A stretch of 64,000 bases of DNA from assembly GCA_964017065.1 (NCBI GenBank), contig OZ024785.1:15845588-15909587 (forward strand). Direction: 5' to 3'. Shown here piece after piece: positions 44,322 through 57,100 of the stretch. The first letter of the stretch is position 1, and each line of letters begins with the position of its first letter. Source of the DNA: Haliclona indistincta. Taxonomy: Eukaryota > Porifera > Demospongiae > Haplosclerida > Chalinidae. Under the pieces are notes generated by a model. It did not search any database. It was not told the origin of the DNA and saw only the letters and a program-made list of their open reading frames with translations. The translations under genes and the position numbers were made by a program.

Positions 44322-45652
44322 AGGTGGCGGGTATACAAATTTCCTGTTATTTCAATCAACATTTTCTGATGTTCTATAAATGCAATTTTTAATTTGTTTT
44401 CATTTATTTGTAGTGCATTCAAAGGAGAATGTATTCTCCTGGCAAGATCTATAAGTAATCAATATTCACAAAGTTACAAGCCTCTAAAGTTCAGAGTGTA
44501 TTCTTACCTTTTTAGTAGCACTGATCATTCTACTTTACTATACTTTTGCTTGCTAGAAGAGATGATTGATACTAAGAAAGTTACGTATGCTTTTTGCGAT
44601 TGAATGTACAGAAACAAAGTTATCATAATTTATATACTTAACCCTTTACTTCAGGCACACATTTCATCAAAAAACGATTGATTTTTTCTTTCTTTTTTAT
44701 CTAGGTATGAGTGACAGCATGTAGTTTAACATGTGCATTACCCAAATCAGCAAAGATTCCTCTATCATTTGGTGTATTAATTAATAAACTTTTCAATTTC
44801 TAAAACGTTTACAATCCAGTTTACAAACGATATATGAATATTACACAGTTATGATATATTTATCAGAAGAAATGTTAATTTGACAAAGTCAATTACACCA
44901 CCACTGCACTTAGGATTGTATCTGCTATGTATTGATATGTGATAAACTATTATAGATGTATTCTAGCCCAGTCCAGAATGTGTTTTCACAATCTCCCAAG
45001 TTCCTCGTCCCCTTCCTCTCCCTCTTTTACCTTGTAGTTGATAATGTGAACTTGCTGAAACTTCAGAGTCTGTGTCACTGGTTAGACTATATCGCGTGAT
45101 CTACATCACTATAGAGCTTTCATTCTCAGTATCACTGCTGGTACTAGTTTCATCTTCTGATGTAGCACAACCCTCACCAACTTCAGCACGGGAGGTAAGC
45201 TCAGGAAAGCTGCGTTTCCCAGAAAAGAAGCTCAGAATTTCATCAACGCGCTGTATCTACTTTGTTGAGCCATTTTGTGTAGTGAATTCTTTACTTTTCT
45301 ATTTAAGTGTACAATCAATGAATGATGCAATAGTTGAGTAATAAGAATAATAGCGTTTGGAGGGAAATTTAAAATCAGAAACGTAGATAAATATTTTATA
45401 AAAAATGGAATTTAAATGCACAGATTTGTATTGTCACTGAACTAGAGGGTCAATTAAGTCAATTACTGTAATAAATTTACCATTAATTTTATTTTAAAAT
45501 GAAAAAGCTATAGCCAAAATAATACGTAAGATTGTAGAGCTTGGTGTTGTGCATTAAAAGCCTGAGTAACTAAGATCACCACACTTTCGTCATAGACTTA
45601 AGGTAAGAAAATGCAAGAATCGATTATGCAAGCGTGCTGTAGCATCAAGAGA
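44322..45652. mobile_element. 1.3-kb insert of unknown type in B4 TM exon
   Basis: Homology to the B TM exon stops after CTTGTATTA (44321) and resumes at GTTGTTTCTGG; the native bases between are deleted. The insert is AT-rich with no clear coding frame and no terminal inverted repeats visible. It contains an inverted pair GGAGAAT..ATTCTCC near 44424. Class undetermined. Confidence 0.45.
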
Positions 45653-46484
45653 GTTGTTTCTGGTGTGTATTACACCAGCTTAAGACAAGGTATGAGATCA
45701 GTGATAGTCATTGATAAACTATGACTATGTACAGATTATTATTCTATTATCCATTGAGCTATTTCATCTACTCATACACTTCACTCACATGTATGTATAA
45801 TAATAAGGTATTAGTGTATTATTATTTTGTCTAAAATCTGATAAGAAACTAGATCTGATTTTGATGAGTTGCTAGTTTAAAATCTGTGATCTGTGATTAT
45901 TAACTAGCTAATATCTAACAATGAATGCTATCATGCATGTAGGTCATCAACTGATAATTATACTGATGGTATTTATGATAATCCAGCTCTACCAGCTTGG
46001 TAAGTGTCTTTGTGACAATGCAATCCTGGCCATGAACTATTTGCTGTGAATTATTAAGGAATGATGAGATGAAGATGACAGAATGTGCTGCCTATGGTAC
46101 TCATCATGACCCACCCTCCTCTGTGGCTGAAGCGGAGTATGACAGCATCAATGAAACACAACTATCTGATACTATGTTGTCACCTCATGATGACCATACA
46201 TCATGAAGTAAAGTAGCACTCACAGCTATAGGTAGCCATCATAGCTTATAGTGCTGTACAATTATATTATATGATCAGTGCTGCAACAGCTCTCACCTTC
46301 AACTCATAATAATGTCACTGGAAAAGTTCTTGCCTGTGAGCGAGTGAGGCATTGAGCTACTGCATGTCAACACCGTCCAAACGGACAGTCGGTCGTGAAC
46401 AAGCCCCGCCTAACACGCGTATTAAAAAACAAGAAACACTGAACACCCGACCCTTGTAACATTGAACCATGCGTTGTGTCAACA

Positions 46485-49479
46485 ATGCTAACTATCTTGC
46501 TGTTGCTGCTCGTGTGCTGGTTCTCTGCTTCAGCTCAGGATGGTGGCTGTAGTCCTGATCCTCCCAACACATTGATGCCTAGTAGACCTGCTGGCTTGCT
46601 GAACAACAATGTACCTAAGATACTGGCTGATGATGGAATATTTCGACCACTGATTGGAGGATATGGCACAGATACATGGACAGTGTACAGTGAGTCTCAG
46701 ATTAGGCAGTTTGGTCTGTGGTGTCAGGTTAAACAAGTGAACACTAATAATATGTCAGACAGCAACATTGGAGACTGGTACTATCCTACATCTAGTGGCT
46801 TTACTATGCTTACCAACACTACTAATGATGGCACTCCATACCAGTCACTGAAATGTACTAACCAAATTGGACTAGTAGTGGATAGTGACATGACCAACTA
46901 CCAGGGTATTGTGAGGTGTACCACTACTGTACCTGGACTGAACACTGATAGTAACTACATGGCAGTGTATAACGATACTGTGTTTGAAGCTTTGAGAACA
47001 GGTTAGTCAGGTCAGGATTTGATGTTCTTATTTTATCTTTATGCATGCAGCTGGTCCCATAGTGGACTCTACCATGACACTCTCCATACTCTCATCACGA
47101 GATGCTGTTCCTAACATTATGTTCAGACTCTTCTTTAATATATCATTTGGACCACCATCACGTATCCAATGCACTCGTGGTAGTAGTACTATACTCAGTG
47201 GAAAAGGAATTGTATCAGGAGTAGATTATGAGGTGATCAGGTCTCAGTATAACAGTAGCTCACAACCAGACATGAGTCGTCTTTCGATTGATCAAACACG
47301 ACCAAGAATAGGAGCAACATATCAATGTACTGTAACAGTTGAAGGACGTCGAAACATTGCATCTGGTAGCACTGGTGCATATTACTATGATGTACTGGGT
47401 AGTGGTACCTCTAGTATCACAGTGACTGGTGAGTGACTGCAGTACTGCTCACTACTAGTCCTCCTCTCCTCATCAGTTGCAGGCACACCCACTGCTGTCA
47501 CTGCCAACAGGACTGGCTACAACTCTGTCCTGGTCTCTTGGACTGCCCCATCACCAGTACCAGCTGGCTATGAGGTGTTCTACCAGACAGCATCAGCTGG
47601 AGTGAGTAGCAGACTCAGTGGAGGGACCACTAGCAACACTGAGCTGACACTGACTGGACTAACACTGGGAGAGACATACTCCATCTTTGTAGTGGCCTTT
47701 GGAACAGAAGGAGACCCTGTGTTACCTAGTGCTCACAGCAACACAGCATCAATTGTGATACGTTAGTAAAGATTGTAGTTTGTAATAATTTTCTGTTTTT
47801 CCTGTAGCTGCCCAAGAAGTATCACTCACTCCTACCACCTCCTCTATCATGGTGTCATGGAGTCCTCCTCAGTTTCCTCCTGACAGCTACAATGTCTCTT
47901 ACTCTTGTCAGTTGTTGTGTGTCTCTGAACTATATCTATCATCATCAGATACTGTTAATGGATCAGTCACTACCCACACCATTACCTCTCTCAATGCTGG
48001 TAGTAATTGTACTGTCAGTGTAACAGCTGTGTATGGTAGTAACACCAGTAACACAATCACCTCATCTACTGACACAATATCAGCAGGTACTGGTATAGAA
48101 AAATATTTGAACTTTGAGTTAATTATTCTCCCCGGCATGCAGCTCCTACTAGTGCTCCAGCTGGTGGACTCAATATTGCCTCAGTAAAGAGCAGGTCAAT
48201 GAGTATATTGTGGGGAACAGTAGCCTGTCCTTATCAGAGAGGATCCATCACAGGATACAGGCTGCGCTACACCAATGGCACCTCCATTGTGAACACTACA
48301 GGAGAGGGGAGCAGACAGCATGTGTTGACTGGACTGACTCCATTCACTAGCTACCATGTGCAAGTGGCAGCAGTCAATGCTGGAGGGACTGGACCATACA
48401 GTAATCCAACATTCACTGTAAAAACATTGGAGGATGGTAAATGATAATAATATATGCAAATCAATGTATTCTTGTACAGTTGCAGGTCCAGTGATCAGTC
48501 TGTTAGCTACTTCAGGAGTGGTACAGCTCACCATCTCATGGAGTCCTCCCTCAGAGCCCAATGGAGTCATCATTACATATGAAGTATATTCTAACAGCAG
48601 TGGTTACACTAACACATCAGCCACACAGCTCACACTGAGGGACATCTCTCCCAACACTGTTGTTACATACAGTGTCAGAGCATACACTATCATAGGACCA
48701 GGAGCTAGTGTGACAGGTCAAGCGTCTACTGGAAGTGTCCGTGAGTTTCTTGATTTTGTATACGTTATCTTGATACCACTTATAGCTATTGTTAGTGGAG
48801 TGTCAGTAGCACATGTTGAAGAGATATGTCCAGCAGTAAGGGTCTCTTGGACTCAAGTCAACCTATCAGTGGTAGACCATTACACTGTACACTTTACTAC
48901 AGTGGGTGGAGTCAATGGAACACTCACCTTCCCAGCGAGTGCCTCCTCTGGAGTAGTGTCAGGACTGCAGGAAGGACGCCAGTACCAGTTCAGTGTTACT
49001 GTAGCACTCAACTTCAATGAAACTTTATTTATTGGAACACAACGATCAGTAATCACCCAAATTGATGTTTGCAATGCTTCAACAGAGATAACAGCATCTG
49101 CATTAAGTATAACAGGATGGATACTGTTTGCTGTAACTCTGATTGTGAGTATCATACTGATGGTGGGTTTAGTACTAGTGCTGAGACGACACTATAGTGA
49201 AAAACAGTAAGTTTACTTAAGTTCACAACAACTTTATTACTCATCAATCATGTCACAGGTCAACATTGCCAAGATCTGATAAGAGTGATGGTATTTATGA
49301 TACTCCTTTAGCTACAGCACAGTGAGTGTGTAACTAGTCCTCATTTTCATCAACTGTGTACTTGTTATAGTAGTGATGAGATGAAGATGACAGAATGTTC
49401 TGCCTATGGTACACATCAACAACACTCACAGATCACTGATGAACAATATGAGAGTATTAACCAAACCACAAAGACATGA
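46485..49479 (+). CDS. Receptor A6: long form, type I TM, intact (868 aa)
   Basis: Exons: 46485-47001, 47051-47428, 47477-47761, 47808-48086, 48143-48436, 48480-48740, 48786-49206, 49259-49321, 49371-49479; frame continuous. FN3-3 belongs to a second exon class (APTSAPAGGLNIASVKSRS..ILWGTVACPYQRG), shared with A7 and A8 and clearly different from that of A1, A2 and A4. FN3-5 is fused to the type I helix (WILFAVTLIVSIILMVGLVL) as in A1. The FN3-2 exon starts AAQEVSLTPT, as in A2, lacking the LPQLSDDL segment. Intron 3 uses a GTTAGT donor. The tail is standard (GIYDTP, SAYGTH, EQYESI). Confidence 0.82.
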
Positions 49480-50278
49480 CTATATTGAGCACACATAGCT
49501 AATGTAGTTGTTTACTGCTACTAGTACTTACTGATTAGTTTAGCTATGCTGTGTGGTAGTTCAAGTTGATTATAAACACCATTTTGTTAGTGATTTTTAC
49601 CACAATGTTTTTATAAACATGCACATTGCTTTAAAATAAGCACTGACACAGGCGTAGAAAGCGGGGGGGCACGTTAAATTCAAAAATTAATTTGTGTGCA
49701 TGAATCAATCTCATGCGTTTTACAGTATGCACTGTACAAGCAGAGACAGACTGACAGTCTAATAATCTACATGCTATTGTTCTAAATTGTATTTAAACAC
49801 TTGTCAGTCTTGTATTTGGTGATTCCTGTTGCTCTGCCTTTTTACAAACTCTGCTAATACTCAAATGTGCGGACGCTACGCTACATGCACGTTCAAGCTG
49901 AGGATGCAATCATGAAATAACACAATAGTACAGAGGATATGACCACAGCTATAATCAGTAGCAGTCCTCTAGCTGGCTGACCTGGTTGATAACACCATTT
50001 ACAATGTAACAGAAGAATGCATAACTTATATTATGCAATAATTATGATGTTTATACCATTGGGAAAAATAACTATTGTTTTTGGTTTCACGACCATAGTC
50101 GTAGTAAAATGCATGTTGTGGTTTCACTGTGAGTTTGTTATTTATAATGCACATCCACGCAATATTGTATGACTATACCTTCAGCAATGTTTATACTACA
50201 CTGATCATGTAAGCTGCGTAAGAGCATGAGAAATGGTTTGCAAAATCTGATCCTTAGCCTGCAGACCTGATGCTATAA
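49480..50278. other. A6-B5 spacer
   Basis: AT-rich, no gene seen. It repeats the A5 and A8 3' flank and ends with the B-gene leader block (CTGATCCTTAGCCTGCAGACC). A short unmatched segment at about 49740-49880 has no recognisable content. Confidence 0.4.
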
Positions 50279-51718
50279 ATGGGGTGTGACGTACTGTCGT
50301 GTCACATTTCTTCTACTTGTGACTTTTTCGTATTTTATGTGTTCCGTTGCTCAATCTGACTTTCTGTCAACATTGCTACACTCTTCTCCAGGTGAGCCAT
50401 GATTAATTTATAAAGCTCACTCACTTATGTTCAGTTACAGGTTGTAATGGTACAGTAGAGGATATCTCAGGTACCCATGAGAGGTGAGACATGGCTAGTT
50501 GAATGACTGAACTGAGTCACAGCTCTGATGTGCTGTTTTATTCAGTGAATGTGTCATTAATGAGACAAGAGGTCCAGATAGCTGGCAGGTTGTCAAGTAC
50601 ACATGGAAGATTGGTGCTTCAAAACAAGTGACTGATGCTCAGTGCTTCTGTGGCTATGATCTGCTTGTTTTATTGAACAATGGATCTATGCCTGACAGCC
50701 TATGTGATGAGAATTCTCCCATTTCATGCACAAAATCTTGTGAACCTGATCGAGAGAGTGCTGTTTGCAGCAATGACACTATCTGTGATCGTGATCAGAA
50801 CTGTATCATGCTAGCAATCAATACAACAGATCACACTAGTGTGTATGTATTCATCAATGGTCTAGGCTGTGCTGTGCTGAAGAGTTACACCCAAGATATA
50901 TGTCGTGTTCTATTCCGTAAGTATGCCGGCAAATTATTAATAGGCATGATAAATATTAATTTTGCATTTCATTCCCAGAACCAGCTTTGGTAACTGTATC
51001 TAACTCTCCTACACCTACTCATGATGGTGACCCAGCTGATGGTATTGATCCACTTGTATTAATAGTTGTGGGACTCATACTTGGTATAGTTGTCACATCT
51101 CTTCTGTTCATGGTTATTGGTTGTTTCTGGTGTGTATTACACAAGCTTATATCAAGGTATGAGATCAGTGGAATATATTAGCTAATATACAGTCATTGAT
51201 AAACTACAGCTATGCACAGATTATAAATCTATTATCCATTAACCTATTTCGTCTACTCATACACTTCACTCACATGCATGTTTATAAGTTAAATAGTATT
51301 GTTAGGTACTGTATTAATGCTGTGCCATGTTTTGTCTAAATTTTGATAGCAAACTAAACTAGATCTGATTTTGATGAGCTGCTAGTTTAAAATCTGTGAT
51401 CTGTGATTATTAACTAGCTAGTATCTAACAATTGATGCTATTTTACATTCAGGTCACTATCATGAACTGATAATAGTGATGGTATTTATGATAATCCAGC
51501 TCTACCAGCTCGGTAAGTGTCTTTGTGACAATGTAATCCTGGTCATAACTATTTGTTATGAATTATTAAGGAATGATGAGATGAAGATGACAGAATGTGC
51601 TGCCTATGGTACTCATCATGATCCACCCTCCTCTGTGGGTGCAGCGGAGTATGACAGCATCAATGACACACAACTATCTGATACTATGTTGTCACCTCAT
51701 GATGACCATACATCATGA
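50279..51718 (+). pseudogene. Receptor B5, two disabling changes
   Basis: Exons 50279-50391, 50441-50483, 50546-50916, 50979-51156, 51453 to about 51512, 51571-51718. The ectodomain and TM exon (LVLIVVGLILGIVVTSLLFMV) are fully open and better preserved than in B2-B4. Four extra bases (GTAC) in the signal-peptide exon near 50301 shift the frame, and a 6-base insertion in the penultimate tail exon creates TGA (TCACTATCATGA), which would remove YDNP, AAYGTH and EYDSI. If translation began correctly, the product would be a receptor with almost no tail. Confidence 0.7.
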
Positions 51719-51908
51719 AGTAAAGTACCATTCACAGCTATAGGTAGCCATCATAGCTTATAGTGATTCTGTCATGATGTCACTTGATGATATTTTTATC
51801 TTATTGACAGAAGTTCAATTGTTTAAATAATCTCAGTGCATGATCAAGCATATTCATCGTCTATTACACGTCATGATTATTTTATCTAAAAGCTCCACAT
51901 ACATATGT

Positions 51909-52306
51909 AAACAAGAAATTAAAAAGATTTCTATCGAAATCAAAAGGATGTAGTGATGAAGAAATCTACCACTGGTTCACAATGTAAACCAACAAGGAAC
52001 AAGCATAGAATGGTAACACGATTGACTTGCTAACAGACCATAGATCCCTACATCAGTGGCTGCTGTGGCTAGACTATAGCTAGTTAAGCTATTTACTGTT
52101 GACTGACACTTTGAATAGAATTCAGCTTGCGACAAAATATTGATCTTAAGTACAGCCACTGATGTAGGGATCTATGGTCTGTTAGCAAGTCAATCGTGTT
52201 ACCATTCTATGCTTGTTCCTTGTTGGTTTACATTGTGAACCAGTGGTAGATTTCTTCATCACTACATCCTTTTGATTTCGATAGAAATCTTTTTAATTTC
52301 TTGTTT
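51909..52306. repeat. 154-bp inverted repeat (tail of X2)
   Basis: Arms 51909-52062 and 52153-52306. The 90-bp loop is the reverse complement of the X1 loop with changes, as expected from the inverted orientation. It carries the hairpin GATTTCTATCGAAATC and two ATCCCTACATC/GATGTAGGGAT motifs. Confidence 0.85.
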
Positions 52307-53290
52307 GTGCCCTTTTTTCTTTTTAGTGAAGTGCAGTTCAATATCATGCATGTACGGAGAAGTCTTTGTTTCCACCATTAGTTTAGTATTCCTGTTGTTG
52401 ATGGGTTTTCTTAAACTTGTAGCTAAAATTGTTAAGCTGTACGTATCAGGTCTGTCTAGTAGCCTACGCATGCATGCAGTGCATACGAGCCCCGCCCACA
52501 CTTGTTTGTAGACCTATACGGCGGTTATAATTATCTGGCAAGTGCAGAATGGCGATCCTACACGAGCTTACCGTTCTTCGAAGACTCCAGACAAATGCCG
52601 GGTGTGTGTTCTCCGTGATAGTGATCCAAACGGCGCAGCGATACTTTAGCTGCTTGGTCACGTGCGCTACCCATTGCTTGGTCACGTGCGTATTGCGCGA
52701 TCACAATAATGGCGTCTAACACTAAGCTGACTATGGATCACGATCGAGAAATCGCGGAACTTAGATCGCCGTTACGCTAAAAACAAAGCTCAAAAGGCAC
52801 ATGCCAGGAAAATTTCACGACTGTTCGTGGATGTTTTGGTCTCGGCACTGCTCGCGTAAAGGCGCTAGGCGAGTGGAAGAAAGAAAGAAGAAAGAAAGAA
52901 AGAAGAAAACGAAGATGACGAAACTCGATTTTCACCGTTTCCAGGTTCGTCACTTTAGTAACAATTTCGAGCAATCTCCTTGCTACTGTAAGATGGGGCA
53001 ACGCCAGAGAGCAGATATAAGTGTCTAAAGACGTATAAAATTCAACACCAGGCGAAATATCAGCGTTCGAACGCTAAGGGGGGAAACCAACTTTTTAATA
53101 GAAGTGGCAGTTTGTGTGAATGCAGTAAATGTGAAAAGCATGTACCCTAGGACTACAGGATACCGTAATGAAGAAATGAACATAGCTCATGACAAAAACG
53201 GTCCTGGCAAGGATGAATAGGTCGGAATGATAATAAAGCAGTAAGTGATATATAAAAAAAATTAATAATAATAATAATAATAAATAAATG

Positions 53291-53866
53291 TCACAGTAAG
53301 GTATGCTTTGCCCAATGTTTGTCGTGTCTGGCGAGGAATAGTTGGTGAGATCCAGCAATGGAAACTTTTGCGGCATTGTCCAAGACAGATTTCACAACTG
53401 CTTTAGGAAGCTCTAGGTGTGAAGCAAGTTGAGTGGCCAAGTTAAATCTCCAATGACCCAAGGAACCAATCTCTAGGGTAACCAAGTCAGAAGTGAAACC
53501 AGATCTTTCGAGGTCACTTAGCACACAGCCATAGTTGACTTTAGATTGTTTTCGTATATGTGCTGCCCTGAGAGATTCAGGTGAGTTATGAGGAATAGTC
53601 AGTTCAAGTAACGTGATTTTTGAGCCATCTATGATCACCATATCAGGCCTTGCTGTCGTACTGACCAAACTTGGAGGGACTGTAGCAGGAGGATTTTCTG
53701 ATGCTTTGAATCCCTCAAGGTCACAGTATACTTTAATATTCGGGTCAAACTCGTCTAACAAGCCTCTCATTAACTTCAACAAAACACTGTCATGTCTCCA
53801 TGTATATCTACCCTGCTCGAGAGCAACAGTGCAACCATTTAGAATGTCATTGTATGTAGCCGCCAT
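53291..53866 (-). CDS. Retroelement-associated PD-(D/E)XK-like protein fragment (191 aa)
   Basis: The ORF starts at the ATG shared with the hairpin-headed family (MAATYN) and then reads as a conserved domain. RPDMVIIDGSKITLLELTIP followed by an IRKQSK stretch fits the D..ExT..K core of a PD-(D/E)XK nuclease fold, then LEIGSLGHW. Similar domains occur C-terminal to reverse transcriptases in some invertebrate elements (recollection, not verified). No RT is present here. It is either a captured 3' piece or a small element protein. The frame is intact. Confidence 0.5.
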   Translation of the reverse strand: MAATYNDILNGCTVALEQGRYTWRHDSVLLKLMRGLLDEFDPNIKVYCDLEGFKASENPPATVPPSLVSTTARPDMVIIDGSKITLLELTIPHNSPESLRAAHIRKQSKVNYGCVLSDLERSGFTSDLVTLEIGSLGHWRFNLATQLASHLELPKAVVKSVLDNAAKVSIAGSHQLFLARHDKHWAKHTLL

Positions 53867-54174
53867 CTTGTTTTCTCGTTCATCCCTACATAGGGAGTCA
53901 CTACCGTGCCTCCCTAATAGCTACGAAGCATCAGAAACATCATCAGTACAATTAGAATTACATCATGGTCAGTGCTGCAACAGCTCTCACTATCAACTCA
54001 TATGATGTTTCCTGCCTGTTTAATCTTGTGAGCGATCGCGAGTGAGGCTACTGCAATGTCTACACAAAACAGACAGTCGTAAACGAGCCCCGCCTATTTT
54101 AACACGAGTAAACAAGAAACACTGAACGGTCCTTGAACCATTTCGGTCCACGGTATCTATGCGTTGTATCGACA

Positions 54175-57100
54175 ATGCTAACTATCTTGCTGTTCCTGCT
54201 CGTGTGCAGTTTCTCTGCTTCAGCTCAGGATGGTGGCTGTAGTCCTGATCCTCCCAACACATTGATCAGTAGTAGACCTGCTGGCTTGCTGAGCAACAAT
54301 GTACCTAAGATACTGGCTAGTGATGGAATATTTCGACCAGTGATTGGAGGATATGGCATAGATCCATGGGCAGTGTTCAGTGAGTCTCAGGTTAGGCAGT
54401 TTGGTCTGTGGTGTCAAGTTAAACAAGTGATCACTAATAATATGCCGGACAGCAACATTGGAGACTGGTACTATCCTACATCTAGTGGCTTTACTATGCT
54501 TACCAACACTACTAATGATGGCACTCCATACCAGTCACTGAAATGTACTAACCAAATTGGACTAGTAGTGGATAGTGACGTGACCAACTACCAGGGTATT
54601 GTGAGGTGTACCACTACCGTACCTGGACTGAACACTGATAGTAACTACATGGCAGTGTATAAAGATAGTGTGTTTGAAGCTTTGAGAACAGGTTAGTCAG
54701 GTCAGGATTTGATGTTCTTATTTTATCATTGTGCATGCAGTTGGTCCCATAGTGGACTCTACCATGACACTCTCCATACTCTCATCACGCGATGCTGATC
54801 CTAACATTATGTTCAGACTCTCCTTCAATATATCATTTGGACTACCATCACGTATCCATTGTACTCGTGATGGCAGTACTATACTCGGTGGAGCTGTGCA
54901 TGGACTTGGAAGAGGAATTGTATCAGGAGTAGATTATGAGGTGATCAGGTCTCAGTATATCAGTAGCTCACAACCAGACATGACTCGTCTGTCATTCAAT
55001 CAAACACGACCAAGAATAGCAGCAACATATCAATGTACTGTAACTGTTGAAGGACGTAGAAACATTGCATCTGGTAGTACTGGTAGTTATGATTTTGATG
55101 TACTGGGTAGTGGTACCTCTAGTATCACAGTGACTGGTGAGTGACTGCAGTACTGCTCACTACTAGTCCTTCTCTCCTCATCAGTTGCAGGCACACCCGC
55201 TGCTGTCACTACCAACAGGACTGGCTACAACTCTGTCCTGGTCTCCTGGACTGCCCCATCACCAGTACCAGCTGGCTATGAGGTGTTCTACCAGACAGCA
55301 TCAGCTGGAGTGAGTAGCAGACTCAGTGGAGGGACCACTAGCAACACTGAGCTGACACTGACTGGACTAACACTGGGAGAGACATACTCCATCTTTGTAG
55401 TTACCTTTGGAGCAGAGGGAGACCCTGTGTTACCTAGTGCTCACAGCAACCCAGTATCAATTATGATACGTGAGTATTATAAAGATACGTTTAAAATTAT
55501 ATCGTTATTTTTTCATTGTAGCTGCCCAACTGCCTCAACTAAGTGATGACCTATCACTCACTCCTACCACCTCCTCTATCATGGTGTCATGGAGTCCTCC
55601 TCAGTTTCTTCCTGACAGCTACAATGTCTCTTACTCTTGTCAGTTGTTGTGTGTCTCTGAACTATATCTATCATCATCAGATACTGTTAATGGATCAGTC
55701 ACTACCCACACCATTACCTCTCTCAATGCTGGTAGTAATTGTACTGTCAGTGTAACAGCTGTGTATGGTAGTAACACCAGTAACACAATCACCTCATCTA
55801 CTGACGCAATATCAGCAGGTACATGTATAGAAAAATATTTGAATTTTGAGTTTCCCGGCATGCAGCTCCTACTAGTGCTCCAGCTGGTGGACTCACTATT
55901 GCTTCAGTAAAGAGCAGGTCAATGAGTATATTGTGGGGAACAGTAGCCTGTCCTTATCAGAGAGGACCCATCACAGGATACAGGCTGCGCTACAGCAATG
56001 GCACCTCCATTGTGAACACTACAGGAGAGGGGAGCAGACAGCATGTGTTGACTGGACTGACTCCATTCACTAGCTACCATGTGCAAGTGGCAGCAGTCAA
56101 CGCTGGAGGGACTGGGCCATACAGTAATCCAACACTCACTGTAAAAACATCGGAGGATGGTAAATAACTAAATGCGCTACATTTAAGTATAAATCAGTTC
56201 TTGTTGCTACAGTTCCTGGTCCAGTGTCTGATCTATCAGCCACTCTTGGAGTGGTTCAGATCATAATCTCATGGAGTCCTCCCTCAGAGCCCAATGGAGT
56301 CATCATTGTATATGAAGTGTATTCTAACAGCAGTGGTTACACTAACACATCAGCCACACAGCTCACACTGAGGGACCTCTCTCCCAACACTGTTGTTACA
56401 TACAGTGTCAGAGCATACACTATCATAGGACCAGGAGCTAGTGTGACAGGTCAAGCATCTACTGGAAGTGTCCGTAAGTTGCTTGATTTTGTATATGTAT
56501 TGCACATATCTTGATACCACTTATAGCTATTGTTAGTGGATTTTCAGTAGCACATTTAGAAGAGATATGTCCAGCAGTAAGGGTCTCTTGGACTCAAGTC
56601 AACCTATCAGTGGTAGACCATTACACTGTACACTTTACTACAGTGGGTGGAGTCAATGGAACACTCACCTTCCCAGCGAGTGCCTCCTCTGGAGTAGTGT
56701 CAGGACTGCAGGAAGGATGCCAGTACCAGTTCAGTGTTACTGTAGCACTCAATGTCAACGGAGAGTTGTTCAGTGGTTTGCCTGATTTCACACAAGCAAC
56801 AATAATACTCAGTGAGTCACATACATGTATGAAATATTAAAATAAAATTACAAGTTGCTATTAATTTAACACAGTACCGGATGTATTACCATCATCGCAT
56901 ACATCTGTTACAACAGAACCTTCCACATTAGGTAAGAATATAATTTTAAAATAATAATAACAATCTTGTATCTATAATTATTTCATAGCATCTGTCACTC
57001 CAATGATGACCAGTGTCTCACTATCAACACTAGTTGTAGGCTGGGTCATGTTTGCTGTTACACTGGTTGGATGCAGTATCATCAATATTGTACTAGTGAT

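Larger units (their letters stand above)
43030..46206 (+). pseudogene. Receptor B4, broken by two insertions
   Basis: Exons recognisable: 43030-43139 (one extra T in the signal peptide T-run shifts the frame), 43189-43231, 43294-43585 continuing at 44121 to about 44200, 44260-44321, 45943-45999, 46059-46206. The palindrome MITE splits exon 3. A 1.3-kb insert replaces most of the TM exon, whose end (GTTGTTTCTGGTGTGTATTAC) reappears at about 45654. The end of exon 3 is also altered. The tail exons are still open (YDNP, AAYGTH, EYDSI). Confidence 0.78.
51909..53917 (-). mobile_element. Hairpin-headed / fold-back-tailed element, long copy X2 (inverted)
   Basis: Read on the minus strand it starts with the hairpin head (arms AGGGAGGCAC / GTGACTCCCT) and GTAGGGATGAACGAG..AAGATGGCGGCTAC, continues into a 191-codon ORF, then rejoins the body shared with X1 (pyrimidine tract, RPKHPRTVVKFSW-like piece), and ends with a 154-bp inverted repeat. 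X1 lacks the segment corresponding to about 53085-53850, so X1 is an internal deletion derivative. The insertion lies in the flank between B5 and A7; the paralogous flank before A5 shows the uninterrupted sequence. Confidence 0.7.

Noticed and set aside
44394..44603. 69-aa ORF in the 1.3-kb insert of B4
   Set aside because: Short, low-complexity composition, no motif; does not support a gene.
49650..49680. G-run GGGGGGGC as a regulatory G-quadruplex
   Set aside because: Only one run of G, varying in length between the A5, A6 and A8 flanks; insufficient for a quadruplex.
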